From Panagrolaimus kolymaensis (taxonomy: Eukaryota > Nematoda > Chromadorea > Rhabditida > Panagrolaimidae), in the NCBI GenBank assembly GCA_028622995.1, contig JAJQJQ010000024.1, positions 1,116,001 through 1,180,000 of the forward strand: a stretch of 64,000 nucleotides of DNA, in the 5' to 3' direction. Below, one piece after another: positions 12,701 through 26,709 of the stretch (its first letter is position 1; the number at the start of each line of letters is the position of its first letter). The position numbers and the translations under genes are program-made. A model generated the notes under the pieces. That model saw only the letters and a program-made list of their open reading frames with translations. It made no database searches and was not told the DNA's origin.

Positions 12701-15700
12701 ACTGTATTCTTACGTCCCTTCTTATTCCCTCCTCCTCTATCTAAATTTAATTTCTTTTTTATACTTCGAATAAACCGTTTAATTAAAGAACAAACATAAA
12801 AAAATTCTTTGATACAAAATAAAAATAACATCCATCTAAAAGATTTTTTCTGATTGATTTAATTGTCAATGTTTTGCTTTTTATTTTTTTAATTTTAAAC
12901 TGAAAATTATAATTAGCCAAAAGAAAAGGATGAATGAAATTTTTCTTTCTTCTTTGTGTTCTAGAAACGACTATGTTTTTACCGCCAAAGATCGCATTTT
13001 CTTCTTTTTTTGGCTGCTTCGTAAAATAGAAAATAAAAATGAATTCTCAAGAGAGAGAAAATGAAAGACAAAAAAATTTCCTAAAAAACTGAGAAGTTCG
13101 GAAAAAAAATATTGGAAACATTTGTCATTTTTTATAGCTGTTTTAAACTGAAACATTATTTTTGGCTTTTTAAAAACTGTTGGAGGCTGAAACCTGAATA
13201 TGTTTGGGAAAATTTTAAAATTTGGTGGAAAACTGAACATGTTGATATTTTCTGAAAAAAAATAATTGTGAAGCTAAAATAAATTTATTAGTAAAAGGTA
13301 TCACAAAAAAGAAAATTTAAACTGGTAGCGATTTTTCCATTAGTCATGCTTGCTTTTCCATTCATTTAAAAATTAATTTAACTGTTGTTTAAAGTTTCAT
13401 TAATATGTCCAGCTTTATTTATTTCACTTTTTCGCTATGCCTTTAGTGCTTTATGAAAATCATTTCTAATTTCAAACTTTAAAAAAGTGAGATTAAGCCT
13501 TTCGATAAACAACAACCAAAAATTAAAAAAGATTTTAAAAATTTAAATGGCGACGTCGATGGCAAAAAAAGTGGGTATTCGATTTCATTCTTTAAAAATT
13601 TGACGGTTTTTATGAAAACTTTTAAATTGGCTTAGGTTGCAATTAAGTGGCTTCTTTTTTACTCAATCCACTTATTTTGTTATTTTTTTTGATTTATAAA
13701 AACTGAGCCGAATTTTTCTTGACTTTTTTGTATTTTTCATTGATTATTAATGGAATTATTTTGTATCTTGAAACTGTGTACCTTTAGCTGGTCTTTAATC
13801 CAGATAAGCTTTTTCAATATTTACATCAAATTTAAAGATTTAACTTTTAATCTTTTCTTCTTTTTTTAAATTTAAGTAAAACTGAAATATGGCTTTTTAC
13901 GTGATGCTTTTTTTCTAGAAATTTTTATTTTCTTAAATAAAATAAACACATTATTATTGCTTATTCTCAAGTCCTTTTTTATTTGTTTAATAATTTTGCA
14001 AAAAAAAAACTGACAAAATGTATGAAACCATATGTCCTTGCTTTTTGAACTTTTTTGCCACATTTTTTTTTCTTGCTACCAAAAAATCAAAACTAAAAAT
14101 AAAGAATAAAACACCAAAAAAAAGTGAGGGCGGCATTGTAACTCACTTAAACATAAACAATATTTTTGTTTAAGTTCGAAGTTTCATTTTTTTGTTGAGA
14201 TAATAAACTGTAGGGTTTTCTTTATTTCTTTATATATAAACTGCCATATCACATGTTTCGTTTCTTTTTTTTCTTCATGAAGCGAAGTTAAAATTTGGCT
14301 AAAAACTAATAAACTTTCAAAAAATGTAAAAATGTTATTTTCAAAACTGCTTAGTTGTGTACTTTTTTGTTATGTTTTAAAAGGGATACAAAATTTTAGA
14401 TAAAACTGAAGCGCATTAATTTTTTTGGGTATAGATGTAATTGACCCATCTCAAGGATTAACTAAAATAAACTGCGATTTTGTGTTTTCTGCTGAGATAG
14501 CAATTTTTAACTCAAATTTTTATTATTTTTCTTTTCGTATTAAACTTTAAAACTGCATCAACAATTTTAATGTTATTTTTATTTTCATTAACTTTATTTT
14601 AACTGAATTCTAGTTTCGGCTTTTTTTAACGGCAATGAAGTCATCGCTTCGGTTGGCGCAAATGCAAAAATTCACCCTTTTCAAATGTTGTTTTTATCTT
14701 TCTTTTTTTTTAAACTGTCCATTAATTACTTTTTTTTGCTCACACAGAGAAGTCTCGATCAAAATGAAAATGACACATAAATTGTTATTTTTTATTTTCT
14801 TTCTCTCTCTTGCGTTAATTATTTTTTTAAACCAAGAAAAAAATGAATAATGATCTCATCATCACTACTTCATATTATTTTTTTATGACCACACCTTTTG
14901 ACTTTGGGTTTGGGTATGATTTCTAACTGTACTATACTTTATTTCTTCTTTTTTTTTATTAAACTGAAAAGAACTTTGTAGAATTTTATTTATCAAAACA
15001 TTTCCCATTTTAATATAGTTTGAGTCGTCATTTTTTTTGCGGTGGAACATAAAACAGAAAACAGATTTATTGTTTCAAAGAAGTTTAAAAAAATTAAAAG
15101 AAAAAACTGTCTTTTTGGATCTTTTTTTTGGTTAGTTTAAAGACAATTTTTTTTGCAAAGTTAAATAAAATATTTTAATTTTTTTTGTTTTAAAACTGGA
15201 CAGAATTTTCATTTGAATCATCGATCGATTGGGTCGGTCGGTAGTGTGCTCGGTTACTCATTTTATTTGAATGACGTAAAAACGCTAAAAAAAACATTAA
15301 AAATAAAAATTTTATTTTGATAAGAATGATTCTTCTCCATTTTTTTTCTTTCAACTTTAGGAAGCAACGATGTGAAAAATAAACTGAGAACCGGCAAAAA
15401 AAGTAGAATTTTTATTTTGGTGTTTCAATTCTAAAACCTTTTTTCTTTTTTTCTTTGTATTTTTTTGTTTGGTAGGAAAAAACTGAAGTACTTGACTAAC
15501 GCGGGAGGTAATAAGGAAAATTTATGATAACTATTTTAAAAGTGTTTTAACTGTCTTTTTTAATGGAAATTGTTTTAAATTTTATATCCTTTTTCAATAT
15601 TTTAACTGTTTAAAATAAAAACTGTCGGTATATTATTTTTTAATATTATTAACTGTCTCCATTTTTATATTACTCCGAAGCAAATCTTTTAACCTTAATT

Positions 15701-17202
15701 TTTCCTTTTTCTCCCTTTTTTCATTTTTTACTAATTAATTCCATTTCGTTTTTTTTTCATCGAACTGAATTAGCAACAAACAAAAAAGAAAAAAAAGAAA
15801 AATGTTTTATCGAATTTAAATTTAAATTTGTGCATTTATTTTTAAATTTGAACTAACTAGACGGAAAATAAATTGATTTTAAGCTTTTTTCTTCTTTGTT
15901 TTTTTTCTGCGGGTCTTTTTAAAGACATCAAAAAATTTCTTTTTGGTTAAAATAAAAAAACTCGTTTTTTTAATGGTTTTCTTTTTACTTTTGACTTTAA
16001 TTTTTTTTTAATGCTACTCTCTTTATTAAAAGGGTACTTACTTCACACATTTATTTTTTTTTTACAGTTAAAAGGAAAAAAACATTAAAATAATTTTATT
16101 TATTTATTTCTGGTTTTTTCTTTTCTCGTGATTCAGAAGTGTGCATTCATGCAGGTGGTTTTATTCAAAATAAAATTTATTTTTTAGTAAAATCGAGAAA
16201 AAACTTTTAAATTTAATATAGAAAAACTGTAGCGCCAATAAGCTTCAGAGAATTATTTAAATTTTAAAAAACTGTTTACCATATTAATTCCGTTTTTTAA
16301 TATAAAATTTTTTTTAACTTAGTAAACTTTTCAATATTTTTCGTCTAGGATAATTTAACTGTTTAGGCAAATATGACTCTATTTATTAAATTTTTCATCT
16401 CAATTTTTTCATTTACATTTGTAAAAAATAAGAAGATTTAAACTGCGTTTCATGATGAATCAGTGTTGGTATTAATGCTCACGGGTTTTCTCGATTTCAT
16501 ATACTTTTTTTCAATATTAAAAAACTTGCTTTTTTTTAAGTTCCTTTTATTTATCGCTAACAGGAGGACATCGATGAGAATATAAAGAAATTCAAATATA
16601 AAAAACTGTCCAGTCACCATTTAGAGAAGTGAAAAAACTCTTCTTTTTTTTAAACTGTTCTTTATGGTAAATTTTCTTATACCTTTTTTTCTTTCTAAAT
16701 TTATAAATTACAATTTTTAAACTGAGTCATTGGTTATGTACGTGAGAGTAAGGTTATTAGTGCGGTCATTTTTTCATTTTATAAACCTTTTTGAAATATT
16801 TAAAACTGTTGCGGAGTGTGGCGCTTTTAATAATTTTATTGAGTCATAAAAAATTAAAAAATCACTTTTATTTTTTGCCATCGAATAATATAATATGAAA
16901 ACTGCTGCTTTGTCGACACCACAGAATTTAATTACCTTAAAAAAATACTGTTTTATTTATTTATTTTCGCGTCGCTTGTTTCATTTTTTCAAAATAATTT
17001 TTTGTGTAGAAAACTGTCACTAATTTGCTCCATATTTTTGTTTTTCAGGTAAACGAACAAAAAAACGAAATATAATATTTGTTTGGATTTTTTTAACTGG
17101 ATTATTGCGATGAACGATTTCTTGTAATTTCAAGTTTCAACAAATAAAATTTTAAGCCACAAATAATAATTATTTTATTTTTGTGGATTTAAATAAAAGA
17201 AA
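9786..17202. other. long 5' flank of the first exchanger gene
   Basis: No protein gene is recognised. The stretch carries a hAT-type MITE at 11380-11801 and, from 10371 onward, the plus-strand AACTG motif array, with about 50 copies by hand count between 12.2 and 17.1 kb. A TTTTTCAG acceptor-like site ends at about 17048, 155 bp before the first exchanger ATG, so part of this DNA may be a 5'-UTR intron of that gene. Confidence 0.45.
11380..11801. mobile_element. hAT-type MITE with CGTCGN arms
   Basis: The terminal inverted repeats read CAGTGCTGT...ACAGCACTG and are flanked by a perfect 8-bp target duplication GTTATTAC (11372-11379 and 11802-11809). Eight-bp duplications and CAGTG-type ends are typical of hAT transposons. 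Both arms are long runs of GACG/CGTCG units in opposite orientations. The core is A/T-rich with no ORF, so it depends on a transposase elsewhere. Confidence 0.88.
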
Positions 17203-20200
17203 ATGAATTTAAAAATTAATAATAAACTATTAATAATTTTAATTATATTTTTTATTTGTTTTATATCAATTTCAAATTCAATAGAACCCAATCATAATGT
17301 TATATTTGTTGTAAATATTACGGATCATAATAATAATGTTATAATGGAACCAAAAACATGTTCATCAGCTAAACCATGCTTTGATGGAGTGATAATACCT
17401 GCATGGAAACCATTGGTAAGTTTTATTTGGGGAAACATAAGAGAAGGGGAGATGGAGATTATTTATTTAAAGAAAAAACTGCTGATTATATTGTTCGGCA
17501 GAAAAAAAGTAATAAATTTTTAAAAAAAATTAGGAATGGATAGTTTTTTTTATAAAATAATTAATTAACTGCTCGGTATTAGAAAAATTCGTATTTACGG
17601 TCCATTTATAAAGAAAATTTATTTAAAACTGACGAAAAAGATATTCGTAGCCGTTACTCGATTTTTATGTTTATCTTTCCATAACAAAAAAATCAAAATT
17701 GTATTGATTTTTGAAGGCTGTTGAATATGAAAAGCATTAATATGCTTTTGGTATATGAAATTTTTAAACTGAGTCCATAAAAGTTGAAAAGAAAATCAAA
17801 TTAATTTTAAAAATTTCAAAACTGCTTCGCTGTTACATTTCCTCCACTGAAATTGTTTAATTTTTTAATAAAAAAGATTTTGTAACTGGAGATATTTTAA
17901 GTTGATGGAAATCATTTTAAATTTAGAAAAGTTATTAAAAATATAAGCTTCCAACAGTAGGAAGTTTCAAAAAAATGTTTTAAATGGAAAAAAAGAAAAG
18001 AAATTTATTTTTAGTTTTCGATTGAGGGATTTAAAAAAAAGACAGTTAGGTGAATAAATTTTACATTTTTTGGGGAAAGAATAAGAAAATTAAAAACTGT
18101 TGAAGTTTTTCATATTGTTTTTTGCTTTAGTTATTAAAATATTTAAAATTGTTGATAAAAAAATAGAGAAGTCAATTTCCTCTGTATTTTTTAAAAGAAT
18201 TTTTCATTTTTTTGTATGAAAAATTAGAATATTACAAAATTATTTTAACTGCCTTTCCCAATATTTTGGTTGTACTTTAAACTGCATATGCTTGTTGAAA
18301 CATTGAGAAAATCTTGTTAAATTTCCAAATTTTATTTAAACTGTTTCTTTGTTTTTTATGATATACAAAACTGTTTGTAAATAAAAACAACTTTTTAGGA
18401 TATTCCCGAATGCACTCGATGGTTTCGAGCTTTTATTTACCTTTTAGCTTTGTGTTATCTCTTTTTTGGTGTTTCTATTGTTGCTGATAGGTTTGTTCAT
18501 TTATTTTAATTAAAACTGACTATCAGCATGAAAGTTTTTTCTAGATTTATGGGTGCAATAGAAGTAATAACTTCACAAGAAAAAGTTGTGAAGCTTCTAA
18601 AACCCAATGGTGAAGAATATACGGTTTTGGTTCGAGTTTGGAATGAAACTGTTTCGAATCTTACCCTTATGGCTCTTGGTTCATCCGCTCCTGAAATTCT
18701 TTTGAGTGTAATCGAAATATTTGGAAATAATTTTGAAGCTGGCGAACTTGGTCCTGGCACCATTGTGGGATCAGCAGCTTTTAATCTTTTTGTTATCATT
18801 GCTATTTGCATTTATGTAAGAAAACTTTTTTTAAAAATTTAAAACTGTCTAGATCTGAAAGAGACCATTTTTTAGGTCATTCCCCAACCTGAAATTCGTC
18901 GAATTCATCGATATGATGTATTTTGGGTTACTGTAATATGGTCGAGTTTTGCATATGTTTGGTTATATTTAATTTTGGCCGTATTTTCACCAAATGTTGT
19001 GGAAGTGGGTGCTCTTTTTTTATTAATGAAACTAAAAAAACTGTGTTAACATTTATATCGGGTTCAGATTTCAAACTGCCATTAGCATACTTATTAAAAA
19101 ATTATTTAAAAAGCTTAAATTTGGTAAATTAAAATATTTTTTAATTAAAAAAAACTTGCATGGATTTTGATTCCATTTTTATACCTTTAATAAATAATTA
19201 TGGCTGTAAATCTTTTTATTCTTAAAACTGAGTGATAAAATTGGGTATCTCTTTTTAATCCCTTTATAAATCAAGTTAAAACTGCTTTTTATTTTTAAAA
19301 TTATTCATTCTAAACTGTCATATGAAAGGCAATTTCAAAAATTCCAGCATTTTTCCCAAACTTTTCAAAACAATAAAAAAGTTTAAACTGCACAGGATAC
19401 ATTCAAGTTCATTTCTAAAACTTAAGCGAAAAAAGTTTTTCAGGTTTGGGAAGGAGTTTTAACTTTCTTATTCTTTCCTCTTACGGTAATGTCAGCATAT
19501 TTTGCTAATCTTTACACCCATGATTTTGGTCAACGAATTCTTGCAACTCCTGTGGCTTCATTCGTAAGGCGAACACCCAATCGAGTTCCAGACAAAGATA
19601 AAAATGATGTCACCCTTGAAAAAGGTGAAAATCTTAAGTAAGTTTTAAAACACTCAAAAAAAATCAAACAAAGGCCAATAAATAAATTTTTTTTAAAGTG
19701 TGGCACTTATGGGAAATCGAACGAAAAAAGATGATGAGGCGGCATTTGATAATCATAAAAAGAGATATTTGGATATTTTCCGTCAATTGCGAACTGAAAA
19801 TCCGGATATGAATATCGATGAACTGGAAATTCTTGCCACTGACCAAATTGTTAAAGAAGCACCTAAAAGTCGAGCATTTTATCGAATCCAGGTTTGTATC
19901 TTTTGAAATTAAAACTGAATGTTAAGATAAGAGGCGGGAAAAATCTATAAATTTTTTATTCGAAATATATAAATAAAACTGATGAGGATTTAGCTGCGGT
20001 AAAAAAGAAGAAAAACTTTTCGCAAACTATATATTTTTAATAACTGCCATAAATTTAAAAATTTGTCAAAAACTGCAACGAGTTGTTTCATTTTTGGTGT
20101 GTTAAAAAGTATTCAAAAAATTTCAAGCAAATGAGCTAAAAAACTGTAATCTGAAAGAATTTTTACTCTAAAGTTAAATGCAAAAAGACCAAATAAATTT

Positions 20201-23200
20201 TTTTATAAATAACAATCGTTATTTTGGTTTAGAATTTTTAAATTGTGGTTCGATAGATAGAAAGAAATAATTAAGAAAATCGATTACCTCTTAAAGTTTC
20301 CTTTTTTTAAATTATTAAAATCAAAACTGATGCGGATGGCTCTGGGGGGAAAGAGGAAAAACATTTAGTTAATGTTTATTTTTTCTCTCTAAAAAATTGT
20401 GATAAGTTTAATTATGTAAGAAACTGAAATGCATAACTGAAGATGGTTTCAATTTCTTTTGGAATAAAGATTCAAAAATATTCAAAACAAATAATTTTAA
20501 AAAAAACTGTCATCATATAGGATTTTTGTGCCCACAATCTAGACATAAATAAAAAATATTTATAAAAATAAATGAAATTTCTTTGAATTAGAAACTTTCT
20601 ATTGATAGTCAAGTCAGAAAAGTTAAAAAAAACCTTTTAAAATAATTTATTTATTTTTTCTAGGCCACTCATAAAATGATGGGAGCTGGCGATTTATCTC
20701 TAAAAGCCGAAAGACAATTGCTTCGAAAAAAGAGTAATTTATCCCAAAATAGCAGCTACATGCCAGAAAAACCCAAAATGGTTTCAGTTCAGTAAGGCTA
20801 ATTTTTTAAATTTTAATTTTAACTGCAAAAAACAGAAATATTGTTGTTTTAGATTTGATCCCGCAAATTATATGTGTTTGGAAAATGTTGGAACAATAAA
20901 AGTATTTGTTAAATGTGATCGAGGTTCATTGGAAGTTCCAACCCGGGTTTCGGTCCATTATAAAACCATCGCGGACACCGCTCACGAAGATGAAGATTTT
21001 ATTCCAGCTGAAGGGGAATTAATTTTTAAGCCTCATGAAACTATGTAAGTTTAAAACAAAAACAATGAAACTGGTATAATGCGTAAGAGATGGAAAAAAA
21101 ATTAGTTGTGTGATATAATTGACAAATCTTGGGTAATTTTAAGAAATTTTTATTAATTTAAAACTGAAACTGGTGAAAATTATTTTAAAGGTGGAACAAA
21201 AAAATGATTGAAATAAATTATTGCTTTATATGTTTAAAGACAATTGAAGGAGGCTGCCAGAAAGGGAAAAATTTATATAAAAACAAAATATTAATAACTT
21301 TTTTAACTGTTTTAAATTCTCAAAGCTTGAGCGAATTTTTTTGTTAAATTTAAAACTGATATTTGTTTGGAGAAGGGAAGAAATATTTTCGATGTGGAAC
21401 AAAAAGTAATCGAAATATTAAAAAAAACTGTATAAAGTTTGCCTACTTGGAATGAAGCAAAAAAAAAAGAAGAAGATTTAAAAGTATAAATTTTTATTTT
21501 TAAATAATATTCTGTTTTTATTTTAAAGCTCCTCAAATATTTTATAATGCAAACCATGGGCGCATACAGAGAAAAAAAATGGCACTAATACCTATTAGGC
21601 GTCCGTCATATCTTTTTAGGCGTCCGAAACAAAATAGGCGTCCGAGATTTTTTAACTCTATTATGATGTAGCTTTAAGCTTAGGCTTAGGTTCCCATACT
21701 TCCGCCCGAAGGGCGGATGTATGTTAGGCTCAGTATCTTAGGCTTAGGCTTAGGCTAAGACTTAGTCTCAGGCAGTGTTGTTACTTTCTAAAATTTTCGG
21801 CTCCAGCTCCGCTCCGCGCTCCGGCCATTTTTTTACTTTGGCTCCAGCTCCGCTCCGGGCTCCAGCCATTTTTTTTTCTTGGCTCCGGCTCCGCTCCGAG
21901 CTCCGACTTATTTTTTTCCACATTTTTCTCAAAGCCCAAAAAATTTATTTGTTAGTAAATGGCTCTTTTTAAACCTTAATTTGCTTATTTTTTACGTAAT
22001 TTTATGAATTATTAAAAAAAGAAACAACAATAACAAATTATTCTATATCTTTAACTGTATTTTGGTTTGAGTTTAAAAAGACTTCCAATTTCAACAGATC
22101 ATCTTTTGATCTATTTTTGTATTGTCATTAAATTTGCTAGTAGTATTTGAAGCAAATTTTCTCAAATGAAACTTAAAAGCAGGAGAAAATGAGTTTAGAG
22201 ATTTTCAAGAAAAATATCTAGGGTATTATCAAAATGATTATAAATTTAAAAATACAAAAATAAGAATTTTGGAATAATTACAAATAAAGTTGAAATTTTT
22301 TTGATGCAAGCTCTTTTTTAGTTAAAAGGAAATTAGACGGTATAGAAAAAAAGAGCTTTCAGTAAATTTAGAAATTACAAATCTTTTTTCTTTGACAAAA
22401 CATTTTAACGTAAAGATTAAAAAGAAAAAAAGCTGTATATGTGGTGTAAACCAAAATTGTTTGATCTTCTTTCAAAATATAAAATTATAGCGCAAAAAAA
22501 GCGCAAAAAAATTTTTTTACAAAAATTTTCAGCTCCAAGAAAAACAATTTCGAGCTCCGGCTCCGCTCCGGGCTCCGGCTAAATTTATTTTGTAGCTCCA
22601 GCTCCGCTCCGAGCTCCGACCTGGAGCGGAGCGGAGCGCTCCGGAGCCGGAGCTGGCGGAGCAAGTAACAACACTGGTCTCAGGCTGATTTTTGACCATT
22701 TTTATCAGTTCTCAAAATCTCGGACGCCTATTTTGTTTCGGACGCCTAAAAAGATATGTCGGACGCCTAAAAGGTATAATAGCCACTGGTTGGAGTTAGA
22801 TGAGGCGCAAACAAATTTTTATGATGTAAAAAAACTGAACGTAATTGTGCCATGCGGAACAAAAACAAAAATTTAATTTTTAAGCATTTAAAATAGAAGT
22901 AGATTTAATGGGCGCAAAAACTGGAGAAACATTCGTTTAGGTGAAAAAGCTGCATCATGTAAATCTAATTAAAATAGAAAGAAGAATCTTCCAAATTTTA
23001 CTAATTTTTTAAACTGCATTCGATCAGTAAAAGATATTTAATTTTTAAACCTAATGAAACAATCAAAGTTAAATAAAAATAAAACTGGCATAGCTTAAGC
23101 TCGTTAGAAAAAAAAAGAATTAATTGTGGAGTAAAAACTGATGACCAACATTTTGAAGCAAATTTTTCTTTAATCAAAACTGATGAAAAAAAATTTCGCG

Positions 23201-26095
23201 AGGAAAAAAATGAAACAAAAAAAGGAAATTTAATTTTTCAAATTTTATTTTTTATAACTGTCCTTTTATTTTCTCGAAGGAAGTTGTAAAATTTAATATT
23301 TATAAAAAAACTGAGTTAAGATGTTTCCCTTTCATTGCAGGAAACAAATCGAAGTCGGAATAATCGATAATGATGTTTATGAAGAGGATGAACAATTTCA
23401 TGTTCGTTTATCCAATGTTAAAGCTGTTTGTGATACAAATGAACAACAAACAATTCGAGCTGATTTAGGCACAAATAGTTTAGCCACGATTTTAATCATC
23501 GATGATGATCATGGCGGAGCATTCACTTTTGGAAGTGAATATTATAAAGTTTCTGAAAGTCAAGGAGTATTTATTTTGGAAGTAAGTTTTTTTTAACTGC
23601 GTAATTCTTACATAATCGGAATAAATGGATTTTTTAAAGGTTTTAAGACATCGAGGTGCCCGTGGAAGAGCATCCGTTCCATATCGAACCATCGATGGCG
23701 CAGCTAAAAATGGCGAAGATTATGTTGGCCATGATGGAACAGTGGAATTTGAAGATGGGCAAACAAAGTGAGTAAATACATAAAATAAAAAGACAAAAAA
23801 ATTAATATTTTTTTGAAGAAAAAAAACTGTAGTTGTTGCTTTTAAAGCGCGTAAGAATTCTTTTTTAAAAAACTGTCACAAAACGCTTATTGTTCAGAAT
23901 TAACACATTTTTAACTGAGCATTACTGTCATCTGATTAAATAACGAATATATTTCTAAAAAACTGAATTCATTTTGTGTATTCTTGGAAAAGCAATTAAA
24001 ACTGAAAAGAATTTTTTTTATCAAGAAGTAATAAGTATTTTTTTAAACTGATTTAGTATGTCCTTGAGTTAAGAAAGCTTCAATTTTTTTGTGAAAAAAA
24101 CTGAACCTGTTAACCTGGAAATTTTCGATTCAAATAAAAAACATTTTAAAACTGAGACCAGTGTATTTTGGGTTTGAGATTTACATACACATTTTTAACT
24201 GAATTTTAATATCGAAAAAAGTAAATTTAAAAAAAAGATAAACTGAAGCAAACGGGCTTTTTACCAAATTATAATACGTCAAAACAAATATTTAAAAAAA
24301 CTGTTTCCAAATATCACGTTGATAAGTAATAAAATTTTTAACTGACAAGAAGAAAAACTTCATAGAAATTAAAAAACTTTCTTAACAAGTAAATATTTTT
24401 TAAAACTGGAATCTAAACTTTTTCGAGTCGCAACAAAACCCTTTTTTAAACTAAAACGTTCATTTCTTTTTAGAGCCTTGATTGAAATAGAAATCATTAA
24501 TGATGACGAATATGAAAAGTCAGAAGATTTTTATGTTGAACTTTCAACTCCATCTTGGCTCACGGATTATGGACTCGGCCAAAATGGAGCTGATGGTCGA
24601 CCGGTTTTAGGCGCACATACTCGTTGCAGAATCGACATTGTTGAAGATGTGGAATTTAAGGTTTTTTACTTTTTTTTAAACTGGACAGATTCGTCAGATT
24701 CGGTGTTTTAGAGTTTTGTGGATCGTTTGGTTGCAAATGCAAATGTTTCATTGATGGTTGGAACCCATAGTTGGAGGCAACAATTTAAGGATGCTTTTAC
24801 TCCACAAGATTTGGATGATGATGGAAAATTAAGTAACAAAGAAAAATTCCTTCACTATGTTTCATTTCCATGGAAGGTGGCATTTGCATTAATTCCACCA
24901 ACCGATTATTTTAATGGTAAGAGTTTTTTTAAAATAAATTTAGATAAACTGGTTTGAAATAATACCCTCGGAATTTTTTTTTAGGATGGTTATCATTTTT
25001 TGTTTCCATCGTTGCTATTGGTTTAGTTACAGCTGTTATTGGAGATGTGGCCTCTCATTTGGGTTGCACCATTGGCCTTAAAGATTCTATTACTGCTATT
25101 ACTTTAGTGGCTTTAGGAACAAGTTTACCAGGTATGTTTTGTTTTTTGAAACTGTTCTCCTCTTTTTAAAATATTTGAATTTAACTGTCATCTTTTAAAT
25201 GGCTTTTTTAAATTAAAACTGTTGAGTATGGAGATAGCGTTAATTATTAATAATTTTTTGAAGGGAAATAAAAACTGAACTTAATTTTATTTTAAGCTCA
25301 AAATTGAGTAGAAAAAAACTGCATAAAATTAACAATTATTGCCGCTTTGATGGCTAATAATAAAACACTGTTCGTTATTATTTACACGATAGATATATCA
25401 TTTTCATTTTATGGTTAAAATTTATTTTTAAATTATTTTTTTTTATAAACTGAGTATTTACCCTCTTCGCGGTCATTATTCATAAAACTGCTTTTTGATA
25501 TTAAAAAAATAATTACCAATATTTAAATTATATAATACGACTTTGAATAAATTACACAGAATTTTATATAAAACTGATAAGAGGGACTCTTCTTTTAAAG
25601 ATGATTAATGGAAAATATTTATAAACTGGAAACATTTGCTATTTGGTATATATAAAAACTGTTTTCTTATTAAACTCACGGAATCTTTTTTGTTTAACTT
25701 ACATATTCTTTTTAGACACGTTTGCATCGAAAACCGCTGCATTACAAGATAAAACAGCGGATGCTTCAATTGGAAATGTCACGGGTTCCAATGCCGTAAA
25801 CGTATTTCTTGGAATTGGAATTGGTTGGGCCATCGCTGCTATTTACCATTCATATCATGGAACGGTATTTCGTGTGGACGCTGGATCCCTTGCTTCCAGC
25901 GTCACTTTATTCCTTTTGGGTTCAGTTATATGTTTTGGGGTTTTAGTTTGGAGGCGATATAATCCAACCATTTTAGCTGAATTAGGTGGACCACAAAAAC
26001 AAAAATATATTTCTGTAGCTATCTTTTTAATTGTATGGTTCATTTATCTCGTTTATAGCATTGGTGTGGCATATTGCTTTTTACCCGGTTTTTAA
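17203..26095 (+). CDS. ncx: Na+/Ca2+ exchanger (SLC8/NCX family), first tandem copy
   Basis: NCX proteins extrude Ca2+ across the plasma membrane in exchange for Na+. Fourteen exons join in frame to 899 aa: 17203-17415, 18399-18490, 18545-18815, 18876-19004, 19444-19637, 19699-19891, 20664-20791, 20853-21044, 23341-23581, 23640-23767, 24474-24660, 24712-24916, 24985-25131 and 25716-26095. They encode a signal peptide (about residues 1-26), an N-terminal helix bundle with the alpha-1 repeat (MALGSSAPEILLS, then GPGTIVGSAAFN), and a cytosolic loop with Calx-beta 1 (about 407-535, including IIDDDHGGAF) and Calx-beta 2 (about 540-655, IINDDEYEKSEDF). The alpha-2 repeat follows (GLKDSITA, ALGTSLPDTFASK, GNVTGSNAVNVFLGIG). 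Length matches the family (about 900-970 aa). A poly(A) signal AATAAA lies at 26204-26209. Introns are packed with the AACTG motif, and intron 8 carries nested MITEs. The ATG choice rests on the signal peptide. Confidence 0.93.
21672..21765 (+). repeat. degenerate interstitial TTAGGC repeats
   Basis: Several CTTAGGCTTAGG units occur here, at 21677-21690 and again at about 21738-21756. TTAGGC is the canonical nematode telomere repeat. The copies are few and degenerate and lie inside a transposon-like palindrome, so they may be part of that element, not a telomere relic. Confidence 0.55.
21773..22676. mobile_element. hAT-type MITE with GGCTCCGCTCC arms
   Basis: The terminal inverted repeats are CAGTGTTGTTACTT...AAGTAACAACACTG with a perfect 8-bp target duplication GTCTCAGG (21765-21772 and 22677-22684). 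Subterminal arms consist of GGCTCCGCTCCG-like units in inverted orientation, around an A/T core with no ORF. It inserted into the GGCGTCCG palindrome and so is the younger element. Only about one AACTG copy occurs within it, consistent with insertion into an older array. Confidence 0.88.
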
Positions 26096-26709
26096 ACAAA
26101 AAAGAAGAAAAAATAATAATTATGTATTAGAATTTTTTTAAAAAGGGTTACAAATGAGTTTTTTATCATGGTTATGTTTGTTTTGATAATTTTTAAATAT
26201 TTAAATAAATGCTTCGAAAATTAAAATTAATAATTAAATACAAAAAACAAAGTTAAAACTGCAAACTATGATCTACATCGGAGATTTAAAATTTTAAACA
26301 AATAACTGTTCATTGATGTTTGGATTCTTCTGATTTTTTAATGTCAAAGAAAAAATATCGAAAGAAATTTAAAAAAAAAGAGTAAACTAACTGTCCAAGA
26401 CGAAAACCGTTCTTACTCAGAAAAAAAACTGAAATTTAGTTTATTTGAAACTTAAAATTTTAATTTTATTTATAAGGAAGAAATTATATGTATTAAATAA
26501 ATCATAAACCTTTTTAAACTGTAGTAAAATTCTTCAAGGGAAATAAATAAATATTCATTTTTTTTTAATTTCTTGAGACTGTTAAAACTAAACTTGTAAG
26601 ATTTCTTATCAAATATTTTTCTAATATTTCTAACCAATTTATAAACTGCGCTTAAAAGAAACTTTGCAAAAGAAGCAAAGAAATTAAAACTGCATTGTTT
26701 ATTTGAACG

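Larger units (their letters stand above)
21588..22777. mobile_element. palindromic MITE-like element with GGCGTCCG repeats, split by a hAT MITE
   Basis: About 70 bp at 21590-21655 (three GGCGTCCG units spaced by ATATCTTTTTA and AAACAAAATA) recurs inverted at about 22712-22775. Between the arms are TTAGGC repeats, a CCGCCC-GAA-GGGCGG hairpin at about 21701-21720, and the later hAT-type insertion 21773-22676. Without that insertion the element is about 290 bp. The ends are near ATACCT...AGGTAT, with no clear target duplication. It sits in intron 8 of the first exchanger gene. Confidence 0.7.

Noticed and set aside
18506..18811. Antisense ORFs over exchanger exons (also 36573-36842, 25855-26043 and 44092-44280)
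   Set aside because: Shadows of the conserved NCX exons on the other strand.
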